Positions 48,129-57,544 of a DNA stretch of 64,000 nt are shown in pieces; the stretch's first letter is position 1, and every line of letters starts with the position of its first letter. The notes beneath the pieces were generated by a model. It had not been told where the DNA came from. It did no database searches and worked only from the letters and a program-made list of their open reading frames with translations. The stretch covers positions 14,765,001-14,829,000 of the forward strand of contig NC_090291.1 of NCBI RefSeq assembly GCF_037392515.1. Reading direction: 5' to 3'. The translations under genes and the position numbers were made by a program. The DNA comes from Haliotis asinina (lineage: Eukaryota; Mollusca; Gastropoda; Lepetellida; Haliotidae).

Positions 48129-49461
48129 GACTACACCCCTGAACCAGCGGTCAAGGCGAGGGAGCTGGTACATCAACGATTGGATCGCTGGGTGGAACTT
48201 ACCATTGTGTGTCACTATGTTATTCACATTCATGAAGATTCCTGTTACTGATATGGCTGAAATATTGCCGATGTGACGTTAAATATTAACTCACTCACTC
48301 ACTTTTATTACTGATGGTATTCTATACTATTATTGCACAGACGAAGAAAGAAAAAGGACTCTACATAGCAATTCCAGTAAGTACCATATCCAACCAAGAA
48401 CCATCAATACCGGAAAGAACAGCCAGGCCAATTCCAGCTCCTAGGAGAAAGTCAGCTACCACAGCCAAGACACCTGAGCTAGAAGAAATTGACATCAGTG
48501 AAGAAGAATCAGTTCTTCGATCCACACATCCAGGTCCTCAGCGTCAACTGACAGTGCAGTTTATTGACCAGGAGGGAGAGAGCGTCCTCAGCATCAACTG
48601 TCAGTGCAGTTTATTGACCAGGCGGGAGAGAGCGTCCTCAGCATCAACTGACAGTGCAGTTTATTGACCGGCTGAGGAGGGAGAAGCGTAAACGATATTG
48701 AAGATTTGGACAACGTGGATACAGGGGACTGCACAGGATTATTGGCAGGAAGATACCCGTTCACGAGACCTTAACTCAGGAGAGGAGAAACCCCCAGATA
48801 CAGACATCCCTGTTGTTCTGGATTCTACCCCGAGACAACACACAGACGATGATTCATCTGGAGATGTTCCGCCTGCATCACTGCCCTCAAGATCCACAAT
48901 GGAGAGACATAAGCCAAGATGGATGAGAAGTGAAATGTATGTTTTGTCAGCGCAGCCACAACCAGAATGGATGACAAGAGCGCATTATCTTAGCTCTCTA
49001 TTGGGTGAGGGTATGCTTGAGACTGATCACGATAAGGTTATGGATACACTTCTAAGCATCATAGTTTCATCAATAAAGTTTTATATCTAACATTTCAAGT
49101 TGTTCTTTTGTTCATTAGTTTTTTATTCCTTTGTTACATATCCAATCACTGGCTCTCGACAGTATAGCAGTATAGAGACACACCACGGTGTCACCCACAG
49201 GGTAAGTACTTAATATTTTTTATCATGTGTATAATTATCTATGTGTGAGTAAATATCCTCTCTGTGATCATTCAAGTTGATCACCCACATGATGATTACA
49301 ACCATTATGTAGTGTGTTATACATTAGTGGTAATGATTTACTTAATATGGACTAGTTATGTGTAACTGTACTTGTTGCATGTTTAGATTAATGTAAAACA
49401 TTCCTTCATATATTACAGGGTGATTGACTGATCATTTGAATGACTCATTATATATACATGA
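48129..49461 (+). repeat. Array unit 6, lengthened
   Basis: The first half matches the inner units. Near 48600 one more copy of the roughly 49-bp mini-repeat (GTCCTCAGCATCAACTG...) is present, bearing the unit-1 variants CAGGCGGG and CTGACAG. From there on it follows unit 1 (GAGAAGCG, GAGAAACCCCC, AGAGCGCATT). It also has private changes (AAGGTTATGG, TTAATATGGACTAG). ORF1 is at 48314-48667 and ORF2 at 48698-49090. Confidence 0.93.
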
Positions 49462-49570
49462 TGTCGGAATAGACGTCACCTCACAAACGTATCCACAGAT
49501 CGCCCCCCCCCTGCAACACTATATTATCGCACAGGCTTATTTTTTCATGTTACCAATGGATATTCTAGTA

Positions 49571-49576
49571 TTTATT
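49571..49576 (-). terminator. Candidate poly(A) signal of the TRIM gene
   Basis: TTTATT on the plus strand reads AATAAA on the minus strand, about 80 nt after the TRIM stop codon. The distance and strand are right for its 3' UTR. Confidence 0.55.
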
Positions 49577-49654
49577 CCCTGTCTGGAATCAGTATGTATT
49601 TAGAAAGGTAACAACGAGGTTTCCTTTATCATGGCTACAGACAGGCACAGAATA

Positions 49655-51273
49655 CTAGTATTCAAAGCCAAATATTTTCACACATCCTGCTGAAGTGACA
49701 TACAACAGCCCGTCATTATCCCGACAGATACCACTAGGATACCATAGTCCATCCTTACGAGTGAGGACGTCTTTGACAAACTGTCCCGATGCTGTCAGCA
49801 GAATGACCTTGTGGGAGCCACTGTCTACAAGCAGGATGTCTCCTGTGCTGGTTGTTGTGATACCACAAGGACACATCAAGGACATGTCTTCTCTGGGTGT
49901 GTAGGTGAAAATAGTTTGTCCGTCAAGGGTCGCAGATACCAAGGATTTTACTCCCCCTTCACTGACTACCACGTTTTTTCCCCTCATAACATGAATATAA
50001 AATGGGTTCCTTATCACACCTGTGCTGACTAATTTCAGAACATTTCCTTCCATATCCAGTATATCAACAGAGGCAGGAGAGTCGAATGTTCCTGTTACGA
50101 GCTGTGCAGGGTTCAGGAAGGCTAAACCACGATACTTCCTCTTTGTTTTCACAGTTGACTGCAATGTAGGTTCAGGGTCAAAGTTGATGAACGCTATTTG
50201 ATGTCTGTCTGGCAGCGTAATGGCTGCCTTACTCTCACCCACCTTAGCTATTCCCATTGGCTGAGAAGGTAGTTTAAGGTGTTTTTTCAAGGATGGTGTC
50301 TTTGGAACATAGCGTGTGCTGAGTCTGCAACTTACATAATCTATCACAGCAATTACCCTCATGGCGTTGTTAACAAATACTACATCACGCAAATCGGGAA
50401 ACATGTCTCCTCTAAAATCAATTCTTTCCAGAAGAATAGGGGAGAACCTCCGGTCACTGAGACCACCAACGACTTTGACCTCCCCCAGCTTGACACTATC
50501 CACAAATCTCATCAGCCTATATGTGTCGTTTACGAAGATCATGTTGGGTGTTTCTGGTCTCTTGTCCTCTAAGATATCTTCATCTATGGAAGCTCCATCA
50601 ACTGACGTATACACAGCAAGCATGTCTGCTACACAGTCTGACGTCACAGCTTTGTCTATGAGCTCAAAACGCTGCTGTTCCATATGGAGGTCACTCTCCT
50701 GGGCCGTTCTGTAGGCTTTCCTTTCTTGGACAAGGTTTTCAGTAAGTTTGTCAATGCGATCCAGAAGATACTTTTCCTTTCTCAAAAGAATGTCCGTAGC
50801 TAGCATACGTACTCTCCTCACTTCATCTTTCATTTCTTATGCACTAGTCATTAGTTGTTCGATTTTTATGTTCGTCGATGAAATATTGTCAGTGTAAGTT
50901 TGCATCTTCTTCTTTCGGATCATTGTTTCATTGACCAGAGCTTCTTTGACCAGCGGCATCATGGCATCAATGGTTTCAACATGATCACACTTCCGGTGTT
51001 TGATGCTGCAGCATACGGTACATACGGCCACCCTGCAGTCTTTACAGAACAGTTTGATCTTTTCTTCTTTGTGAATTGTGCACATGAAGCTCCGTACCTT
51101 TCGTTTTCTGCTGCTATGGATGCGTACATCAAACACTTCATGGTCACGCAGCAACGGCATCTTCTTATGGAGCTTGAGACACCCACCACAGAAGACTTCT
51201 TCACAAGTGGTGCACCACATTGTACCTGGGGTTGTCTGTCCATCTTGTTTGCACACGCTACACGCATCAGCAT
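49655..51273 (-). pseudogene. TRIM-type B-box/NHL protein with one in-frame stop
   Basis: On the minus strand a splice acceptor (GATTTTCAG, AG at 51275-51274) opens an exon read as DADACSVCKQDGQ. The first zinc module, C-x2-C ... CTTCEEVFCGGC ... H, spans about residues 4-40. A B-box 2 follows (CTIHKEEKIKLFCKDCRVAV then CCSIKHRKCDH). Next is a coiled coil. A TAA at 50837-50839 then interrupts the coiled coil. One codon later the same frame goes on (MKDEVRRVRM) for 392 residues, finishing the coiled coil and forming an NHL-like beta-propeller (CGITTTSTGDILLVDSGS and PSGICRDNDGLLYV near the end). Such proteins are usually E3 ubiquitin ligases with a RING in an earlier exon, which I did not find. 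The rest of the frame is clean, so the stop may be a recent mutation, an allele, a sequence error or, less likely, read-through. Confidence 0.85.
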
Positions 51274-51339
51274 CTGAAAATCCAAAACCTGTTTGAATTT
51301 TCCGTGTTATTTATTACTCATGTGTAAGTCATTGCTATT
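51274..51339 (-). other. 3' end of intron upstream of the TRIM exon
   Basis: The pyrimidine-rich run before the CAG acceptor on the minus strand. The same sequence reappears beside the second TRIM copy at 63.82 kb. Confidence 0.5.
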
Positions 51340-52165
51340 ACACACATACACATACACATACAAGTACACACTCACACACATACACATAAACATACATACA
51401 CCTACACACATATGCAAATACACACTCACACAAACATACAAATACACATACATACTGAAATAAACATACATACATACATACACATACACACACAAACACA
51501 TATAAACATATACACTCACACATACACATGCACATATATCCTGACATACACATACACACTCACAAACACAGACACATACACACGCACACTCACACAAACA
51601 GACACATATACATACACATACACACACATACATATACACATACACACACAGAGAGACACATACACACACATACACACTCACATACACACACAAACACACT
51701 CGCACACACATGCACACTTACACACATACAAAGACACATACCCACATATACACATACACACTCACATACAAATACACATACAGAGTCACATGCACAGACA
51801 CATACGCATACAAATGCACATACACTTACACACACTCAGAGACACATACACACACATACACATTCACATACACAAACACACATAAACATACATACTCACA
51901 CACATACACATACACATGCACCCTGACATAAACAGAAAAATATACATACACTCACATAAACAGAAAAATATACATATACACATACACACTCACACACACA
52001 TACACAGACACATACACACCCACACACATACACACTTACACATACACAAACACATACATAGGCACATACAAATATACATTCGCACATACACATACACATA
52101 CACACATGCACAGTCACATACAAATACAAACGCACATACACATACACGCACATACAATCATGCAT
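51340..52165. repeat. (CACATA)n-type microsatellite block
   Basis: About 825 bp of CACATA/CACACA words with AGAGACAC and CACTCA interruptions. An AACAGAAAAATATACAT word is duplicated at 51940 and 51960. His/Thr-rich frames on one strand and Cys/Val-rich frames on the other are artefacts. It sits in the intron of the TRIM gene. Confidence 0.95.
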
Positions 52166-52976
52166 GCTGACAGGAAGGCAGACAGAAAGACCAGACCCTA
52201 GGCATTCGCTTCAAGTAGTACATTTACTAGCCACCAAATGTTTAGACTCACTTGCGTAACTGTAGCCACTTACTTCGAGCACATGTTCCAAACTAGATTT
52301 TACAAAATATTTCATACTGTTTAAAGTTTGATGCATGACCCTCGTGCAGTTCACCTGCATATGGTTGTTTCAGTTGTTTCACCAAGTTAGCTGAGAAATT
52401 CATCCTCGATGTAACTACATACATATACATAACATATAGTGAATGTTCTAAGTGAGTCTAAACATTAGATATGTAGTGTATATACACTCCATAGGCTACA
52501 ACGTTTAATTAAAGACGTTCTTTATGCAAAATCCTCTGTTTGATAAAAATCTAGCTCAGTTTGAATACATTTGAGACATCAAAAACATAAAAGGGTTTCA
52601 AAATATCCCACCTATAGATTCCCCAAATTTGTCCATCAGACTATGTATCACGTGGCTTGTTTCAGATGTCTGACCCACTCCTCTGCTGGACTGACCCACT
52701 CCTCTACTGTCACCTTAGTGTACAGGACGGACATGGGATGGACTTGGCTTGTATTGCTTCAGACTGTGTTTCGGTGTATTTCAGAAGACAGGTCTTATAG
52801 AAAGGGTGATTACGCTGGGCCTGTGAACACCTCTGTACAGAATACACGGGTCAGACGATCATCTCTCAGCTTCAGTTCTGTTAGAGTGATATCGTCTCAA
52901 TAAACAATTTTATCAGCCAAATTTGAAATACACAAATGTCGACATTTGTTTACTATTTTCAGCAGCCATATTCTAC
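52166..52976. other. No clear gene; intron of TRIM or intergenic
   Basis: 52175-52200 and 52475-52510 match the window's last 100 bp (CAGACCCTA..ATTCGCT..CAA and GGCTACAACGTT), part of a segmental duplication. GACCCACTCCTCT is duplicated at 52672 and 52692. The plus-strand frame 52571-52903 has no domain. AATAAA at 52899 is noted. Confidence 0.45.
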
Positions 52977-53236
52977 AACATATGTCATATTTGGGATTTC
53001 ACTTTCTCAGTAAAGTACAAATCCTAGTACTTTTTTGGTTGAGTCCCATCCGGGATTCAAACCCGCACCCTCAGAGTCAGGCACCTAATCGCCTAGCGGC
53101 TGACTTTGTGTGCTGGCGATTAGGTGCCTGACTCCGACGGTACGGGGTTTGATTCGAGGATGGGACTCCACCAAAAAAAGTACAAGAATTTGTACTTTAC
53201 TGAGAAAGTGAAATCCCAAACATGACATATGTTGCA
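52977..53236. mobile_element. Foldback element with tRNA-like arms
   Basis: Arms of about 125 bp (52977-53103 and 53112-53236) are reverse complements. Matching blocks include CATATGTCAT, GGGATTTCACTTTCTCAGTA, AAGTACAAAT, GAGTCCCATC, TCAGGCACCTAATCGCC. The arms are separated by about 8 bp. Each contains GGGTTTGAATCCCG-like sequence (a T-loop/B-box motif; GGGGTTTGATTCG in the other arm) after GATTAGGTGCCTGACTC. Each arm therefore resembles part of a tRNA or tRNA-derived SINE. A transcript would form one long hairpin. Confidence 0.88.
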
Positions 53237-53369
53237 TTTGACCACTTTCTAAATGGCATCGTGTAGTCGTAGCCATATTTTAGTGAGTACCGGTTATATA
53301 AAGGCTTTACACATCATTGCGTATCACATGAGACGACTTACATGTACGACTTCGGGATCGGGTTGGTGC
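53237..53369. other. Short spacer, nothing seen
   Basis: Separates the foldback element from the next transposon. Confidence 0.4.
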
Positions 53370-53381
53370 AGTGCTGCTTGG

Positions 53382-53441
53382 CAAGTATTAGATGAGCCAG
53401 CGCATGGAACGCCTTTGTGACAAGCAGGCGGGGCAAGTAAT
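53382..53441 (+). repeat. Left terminal inverted repeat
   Basis: 60 bp pairing with 55540-55589. CAAGTATTAGAT and CAAGCAGGCGGGGCAAGTAAT-type blocks are exact apart from an 11-bp insertion in this arm. Confidence 0.8.
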
Positions 53442-53583
53442 ATACGTGCAGTGCATGCTGACGGTGGCGTGAAATCAGTGGGGCTACTGTTTAACACGTG
53501 TCTCGTGGAGCGATTTAGTTCAGCAAGACACCATCACGACACGAGTCATTTTTTTAATATTTGCAGATTTCAGTTAGATTAGC

Positions 53584-54426
53584 ATGTCCATGTTAGGGAA
53601 GCATGGACAAATTGTTCATGCTCAGGCCAGTGATAACAGTGTTAACATTTATATGGAAAAGACATGTGCAACAAAAGCAGACGCTATTTCAAAATGTGGC
53701 CTTGCTATTGGTCTTTCCCAGGCACCTTTAAAACGCATTAAAGCGGGAGGTGATAGGGGTGCGAGTAGGCCTACAGTTACTAGTCCCACAAAGTTGCGAA
53801 AACCCAAAACTTTAATGCTCAAACTTGATGGTTTGACCGGCGTGCAGTCCGTCAATTTGTACAAAGTTTATATGGAGTACAAAAGCCAATTGCCTACTCT
53901 AAATGTAATATATGACATGGCAAGAATTCAATTGCACTACCAGGATTCAAAGGAAAGTTTTCGAAAAAATCTGAAAAACATGGAGTTTACGTGGCACAAA
54001 ACGCAGTCAAATCATAAGGTTTTCACAGGTCAAAAAGACATCTTTGCAAAGCGTTTGAAATACTTGCGTAGAATAAAAAAATACCGAGACAAAAATCGTA
54101 CAATCATCTTTATCGATGAAACATGGTTTCATGTACACCACATTGTCCCAAAATGTTGGCAACTTGATGGTGAGGTTGTAATAAATGGGGTTCAGCCTCC
54201 ATCTGGCACCGGACCTCGGCTTATTGCGGTTCATGCCGGGTTCGAAAATGGTTTTGTACCAAATACTTTACTTGTATTTGAGTCAAAGCTCAAATCAGCA
54301 GATTATCATGACGAGATGAATTTTGAATGGGAAATAGCAGTAGAAAAGGAAATTGACAAAATCGTGATCGATCTAGGACTGACAAGTAATTCAGACACCG
54401 AGACCGATTCAGAAAGTGACGACTAA
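53584..54426 (+). pseudogene. DDE transposase, internally deleted (IS630/Tc1-like)
   Basis: A 280-codon frame from ATG at 53584. A helix-turn-helix-like N-terminal region spans about residues 25-140. It is followed by FRKNLKNMEFTWHK and a catalytic-core start RTIIFIDETWFHVHH (first Asp) at about 177-191. The fold continues through GTGPRLIAVHAGFENGFVP and ADYHDEMNFE at about 254-263. At that point a full-length member would continue for about 150 residues with the second Asp and the third acidic residue. Here it jumps to an end-type sequence (a short DLGL stretch followed by Ser/Asp-rich TETDSESDD). The deletion keeps the frame open, so the ORF looks intact but has only one of three catalytic acids. 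It could still bind its inverted ends. Confidence 0.75.
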
Positions 54427-54835
54427 GGCCCCAATTCAGTCTGTCTAAATCAGTAAACTCTATAATGGATCCAATCAGTATTTGACCCCTCTGTGGAGAG
54501 GATGCACCAGACCACCTGTCGATTATTAGGGTTATGCAATATTACCGGGAAACCGGTATATACCAGTACAGTATCTCGAGATACGATTATCGCGATGTGG
54601 CTCCAGTTCTGCAATATATTGGGTCATCCAGAGTTAGCTCCCTTTGAAATATCTGCCCTTGATTTCCGTAGCAACAAAATGTGCTCAGGTTTCATGTAAC
54701 ATTTTACAGGTGGAAATGTCTTTGTAACTGCCAAAATGCACATTCTACCAAATGCTTTGTTTTGTGCGTTTAAGTGGTTTTATATGTTGGGGAAATAAGT
54801 GACCTCAAATGGACCAATCTTTTAAGAAAAGCGAG

Positions 54836-54953
54836 ATTTATGGATGTCAGCTTCTTGTGAATAACGCGACGTTGCGGAGCGTATGCTTGTTCCCTCATCG
54901 TCATGTAGGAGCAAGCATACTCGTGTTATTCACAATAAAGAAATTGACATCCA
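54836..54953. repeat. Nested hairpin, possible small MITE
   Basis: GGATGTCAGCTTCTTGTGAA...GTATGCTTGTTCC pairs with GGAGCAAGCATAC...TTCACAATAAAGAAATTGACATCC. Arms are about 50 bp around a 14-bp loop, with several mismatches. It lies inside the noncoding half of the 2.2-kb transposon. Confidence 0.75.
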
Positions 54954-55539
54954 GATCTCTTGCCTTTCTTTCCTGCATTCCACGTCAGAGAATTGACCAA
55001 TGTTGTATTTGGACTTATTAGTAAAGCCACTGGTTCTGAGTGACCATTGCCTGTTTTATAATGGCACAAATGTTATCATATAGGCCAAAGTCTTATACAT
55101 TTTATAGACTATGAGGACATAGTAGTTAAGGATCCTAGTTACTTAGGCTCACATTTCAAGCGCAAGCAGTTCACCTAAATCGTGTTTTGTTGTTGCTGTT
55201 GTTGTTGTTTTATTTTGCAATTGTTCATGTTAACACATGTTTATGTGGGAGTGAAATGAGCATGAATCTCTGAAATACAGTAACAAACGTTACACACGTA
55301 TAGTTTAGCACTGAACGAAAAACGCTGATCATGAAATTCATGTCATACTACTAACTTTATCATTGTGTTCGCAAAACTCTGTTTGCAATACAGTACTTTA
55401 ATCAATTATTCTGCATTAAGGCTACGTATCATTTTATTTACCTGTACGCCATTAACTCTGCGATGATCGTAACTCCGATACTTTAACATAGACTTACTAA
55501 AGTCGTAGGGCTACGATCGCCTTGAGAAACGGGGCCCAG

Positions 55540-55589
55540 ATTACTTGCCCCGCCTGCTTGTTCACTGTACTGGCTTATCTAATACTTGT
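55540..55589 (-). repeat. Right terminal inverted repeat
   Basis: ATTACTTGCCCCGCCTGCTTG ... CTTATCTAATACTTG, reverse complement of the left end. Confidence 0.8.
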
Positions 55590-55595
55590 CAAAAA

Positions 55596-56107
55596 GTAGT
55601 ATAATATAACAATCAAGCCACGATTTGCACGACGAAACTGAACTTCTCAATTTTTAGAAAACAACCTGTTTCCCTCTTGTTTCAAATGGAATGTTGTGGA
55701 GGGCGTTCCCATGTGTTCAAATTGGGATCATTTGTCAGGTCGTGACTCATCTAATATTTATCAAGCAGTAGTTCATCTAAGCGGACAAACTCACATAGGA
55801 TTGTTCATGCCCTCAACCACGTGTCGTCACTCAGCTGAATTTACAGGCCATTATTATATATTAGGTGTAAGGCACAATTCATATACCATACACGTACTTG
55901 TATGCGTACATTAGTACATAAGTAACTGCACACATACATTTAGAACCGGATATAGCTTTTTTCTCACATTTCATCCAGATATACGAATATCAGACCATTT
56001 TGGCGTCACTGGTGCTACATTGTGGGCTCATTCAAATATTTGATTTAAATGTTATTGTTATCGATGTAACATATTATGAGGTAGACAAAGCTCAAGGTTT
56101 CTTTTTG
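55596..56107. other. No gene seen
   Basis: AT-rich. The frame at 55696-55914 has no recognised domain. Confidence 0.4.
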
Positions 56108-56332
56108 CGACAGGTGACTATGCTTGTCGTAAGAGGCGACTAACGGGATCGGGTGGTCAGCCTCGCTGACTTGGTTGACACATGTCATCGGTTCCCAAGT
56201 GCGCAGATCGATGCTCATGTTGTTGGTCACTGGATTGTCTGGTCCAGACTCGATTATTTTCAGACCGCCGCCATATAGCTGGAATATTGCTGAGTGCGGC
56301 GTAAAACTAAACTCACTCACTCACTCACTTTT
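56108..56332 (-). repeat. Repeat B copy, full length
   Basis: The cleanest minus-strand copy: CTTGTCGTAAGAGGCGACTA, ACGGGATCGGGTGGTCAG, GTTGACACATGTCATCGG, GATCGATGCTCATGTTGTTG, GTCTGGTCCAGACTCG, CCGCCGCCATATAGCTGG, GAGTGCGGCGTAAAACTAAA and an (ACTC)n tail. TTTTTGCGACAGG occurs at both borders, at about 56101 and 56328, consistent with a 13-bp target duplication. Confidence 0.9.
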
Positions 56333-57183
56333 TGCGACAGGAAGAATAAGTAGTCAAATGGACACAATATGTTTGCCCGCCTTGGTGTTCATAGGCAGAT
56401 CCAGAGGGGACGTCCAATGGTGCGAACCCACCTTTTGCTGAACTGTTGTTCAAATACCATTGAAACTCGTGTGAAAATGAAGAGTGCACCCACCTTTTCT
56501 CAACTGTGTGCACCCCCATTTCAGGCTCGCTGAAGTCTCTCCAGTGACACCTTCTCGTACACGTTTTCTTTCTACAAAGAAGCTGATGACCAAAGATTCA
56601 AATGAAGTCGCCAAGCCTTGGAACACATCAACATAGTCACTTTTGTTTTGTTTCAGCGATGTGCTCGTCACTTCTGTCAGTTTCCCATGTTTTTCACGAG
56701 TTCTCTGCGTACTTATTTCAAGGCTTTGTCATGACTGTAAAGTTGCCAGAGAGTGAATTCCATATTGGGCAACGGTTTTTTTTTCCTGTGCGCTTGCAAT
56801 ATTTTTTTCAACGCTGTCCAACGTTTCTTTGACGCATTGGGGCATGGCGTCTCCGGCAGCGATATTGTCTAATCTGGTCGGGTGAGATTTTGGGCCGCTG
56901 TAATCTCGGGAGGTTCAATTCATCGAGAAGGATTTGACTGTGTTTTCCCGCCAGAGTCGACAGAGAGAGTGGTTTCCTTCAGATCTGATCTCAATCACAG
57001 CGTGACTTTCCAGTCAATAAAAACCTTGAATGGTTGACATCTCATTTTAAGTCGTCGTAATAATTGTCAAGGGTCTGTTCCAAGAGTTGATCGATCATGA
57101 GATTGCTTGTGTTTGAGGTGTTCTCCGATGCTACTTCGTCAAAAATCGTCCATCGGAATGTCATCCATTTTTTCATATTGTTT
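56333..57183. other. No gene seen
   Basis: CACCCACCTTTT with a flanking TGAACTG or TCAACTG is repeated at 56428 and 56488. Frames here are not recognised. Confidence 0.4.
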
Positions 57184-57206
57184 ATATATATATATATTAT
57201 ATACGT

Positions 57207-57291
<85 letters not shown>
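57184..57291. repeat. (TA)n microsatellite
   Basis: About 80 bp of pure TA from 57210 to 57290, with a short interrupted run before it. Confidence 0.98.
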
Positions 57292-57293
<2 letters not shown>

Positions 57294-57544
57294 TCCATGT
57301 TTAACACAAATGATGTACGGACCAAAGCTTGATCCTCTGAGGGAATCTCTTTCGTCAGTTAGTAATTGTCACCAACAATTCGAGCATGTTCGATCAAAAC
57401 TAAACACTGTTCGTTCAATTTCCAAACATGGACGAGAAAAACGTCGAGTAGCTGAGCTCTTTTGCATTAGTAAATCATAAACATGTGTACTATTTATATT
57501 TATGTGAACATTTTGTACAATGACACAATTTGCAAATCACCTGT
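57292..57544. other. No gene seen
   Basis: Short frame 57301-57480 runs on from the TA repeat. Not recognised. Confidence 0.4.

Larger units (their letters stand above)
41825..49461 (+). repeat. Tandem array of six 1,282-bp units
   Basis: The starting motif GACTACACCCCTGAACC is at 41825, 43001, 44283, 45565, 46847 and 48129. The equal spacing of 1,282 bp in the middle gives a clean head-to-tail array. Each unit contains, in order, a segment with the SINE-type tail GATATGGCTGAAATATTGCC plus (ACTC)n, and an acceptor-like TATTATTGCACAG. Two open frames follow (ORF1 and ORF2). Next comes a strong donor CACAGG|GTAAGT, a 217-bp intron-like stretch, and an acceptor TATATTACAG. The array starts just after GATG and stops just after ACATGA. 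The first unit is 1,176 bp and the last about 1,331 bp. Confidence 0.95.
53370..55595 (+). mobile_element. DNA transposon with inverted ends, 2.2 kb
   Basis: The left end (CAAGTATTAGATGAGCCAG ... GCAGGCGGGGCAAGTAAT) is at about 53382-53441. The right end at 55540-55589 is its reverse complement with one 11-bp gap and a few mismatches. Between them lie a single transposase-like ORF and about 1.1 kb of noncoding DNA holding a nested hairpin. The right side also holds CTACGATCGCCTTGAGAAAC and GGGGCCC close to the end. The outer limit and target duplication are not certain. Confidence 0.75.

Noticed and set aside
50279-51296. Plus-strand ORFs across the TRIM gene
   Set aside because: Shadows. 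The minus strand carries clear B-box and NHL motifs in one frame.
51307-52170. Several long frames on both strands
   Set aside because: Artefacts of the CACATA microsatellite.
52571-52903. 110-codon plus-strand gene near an AATAAA
   Set aside because: No domain, internal GACCCACTCC duplication, and it lies in the probable intron of the minus-strand TRIM gene.
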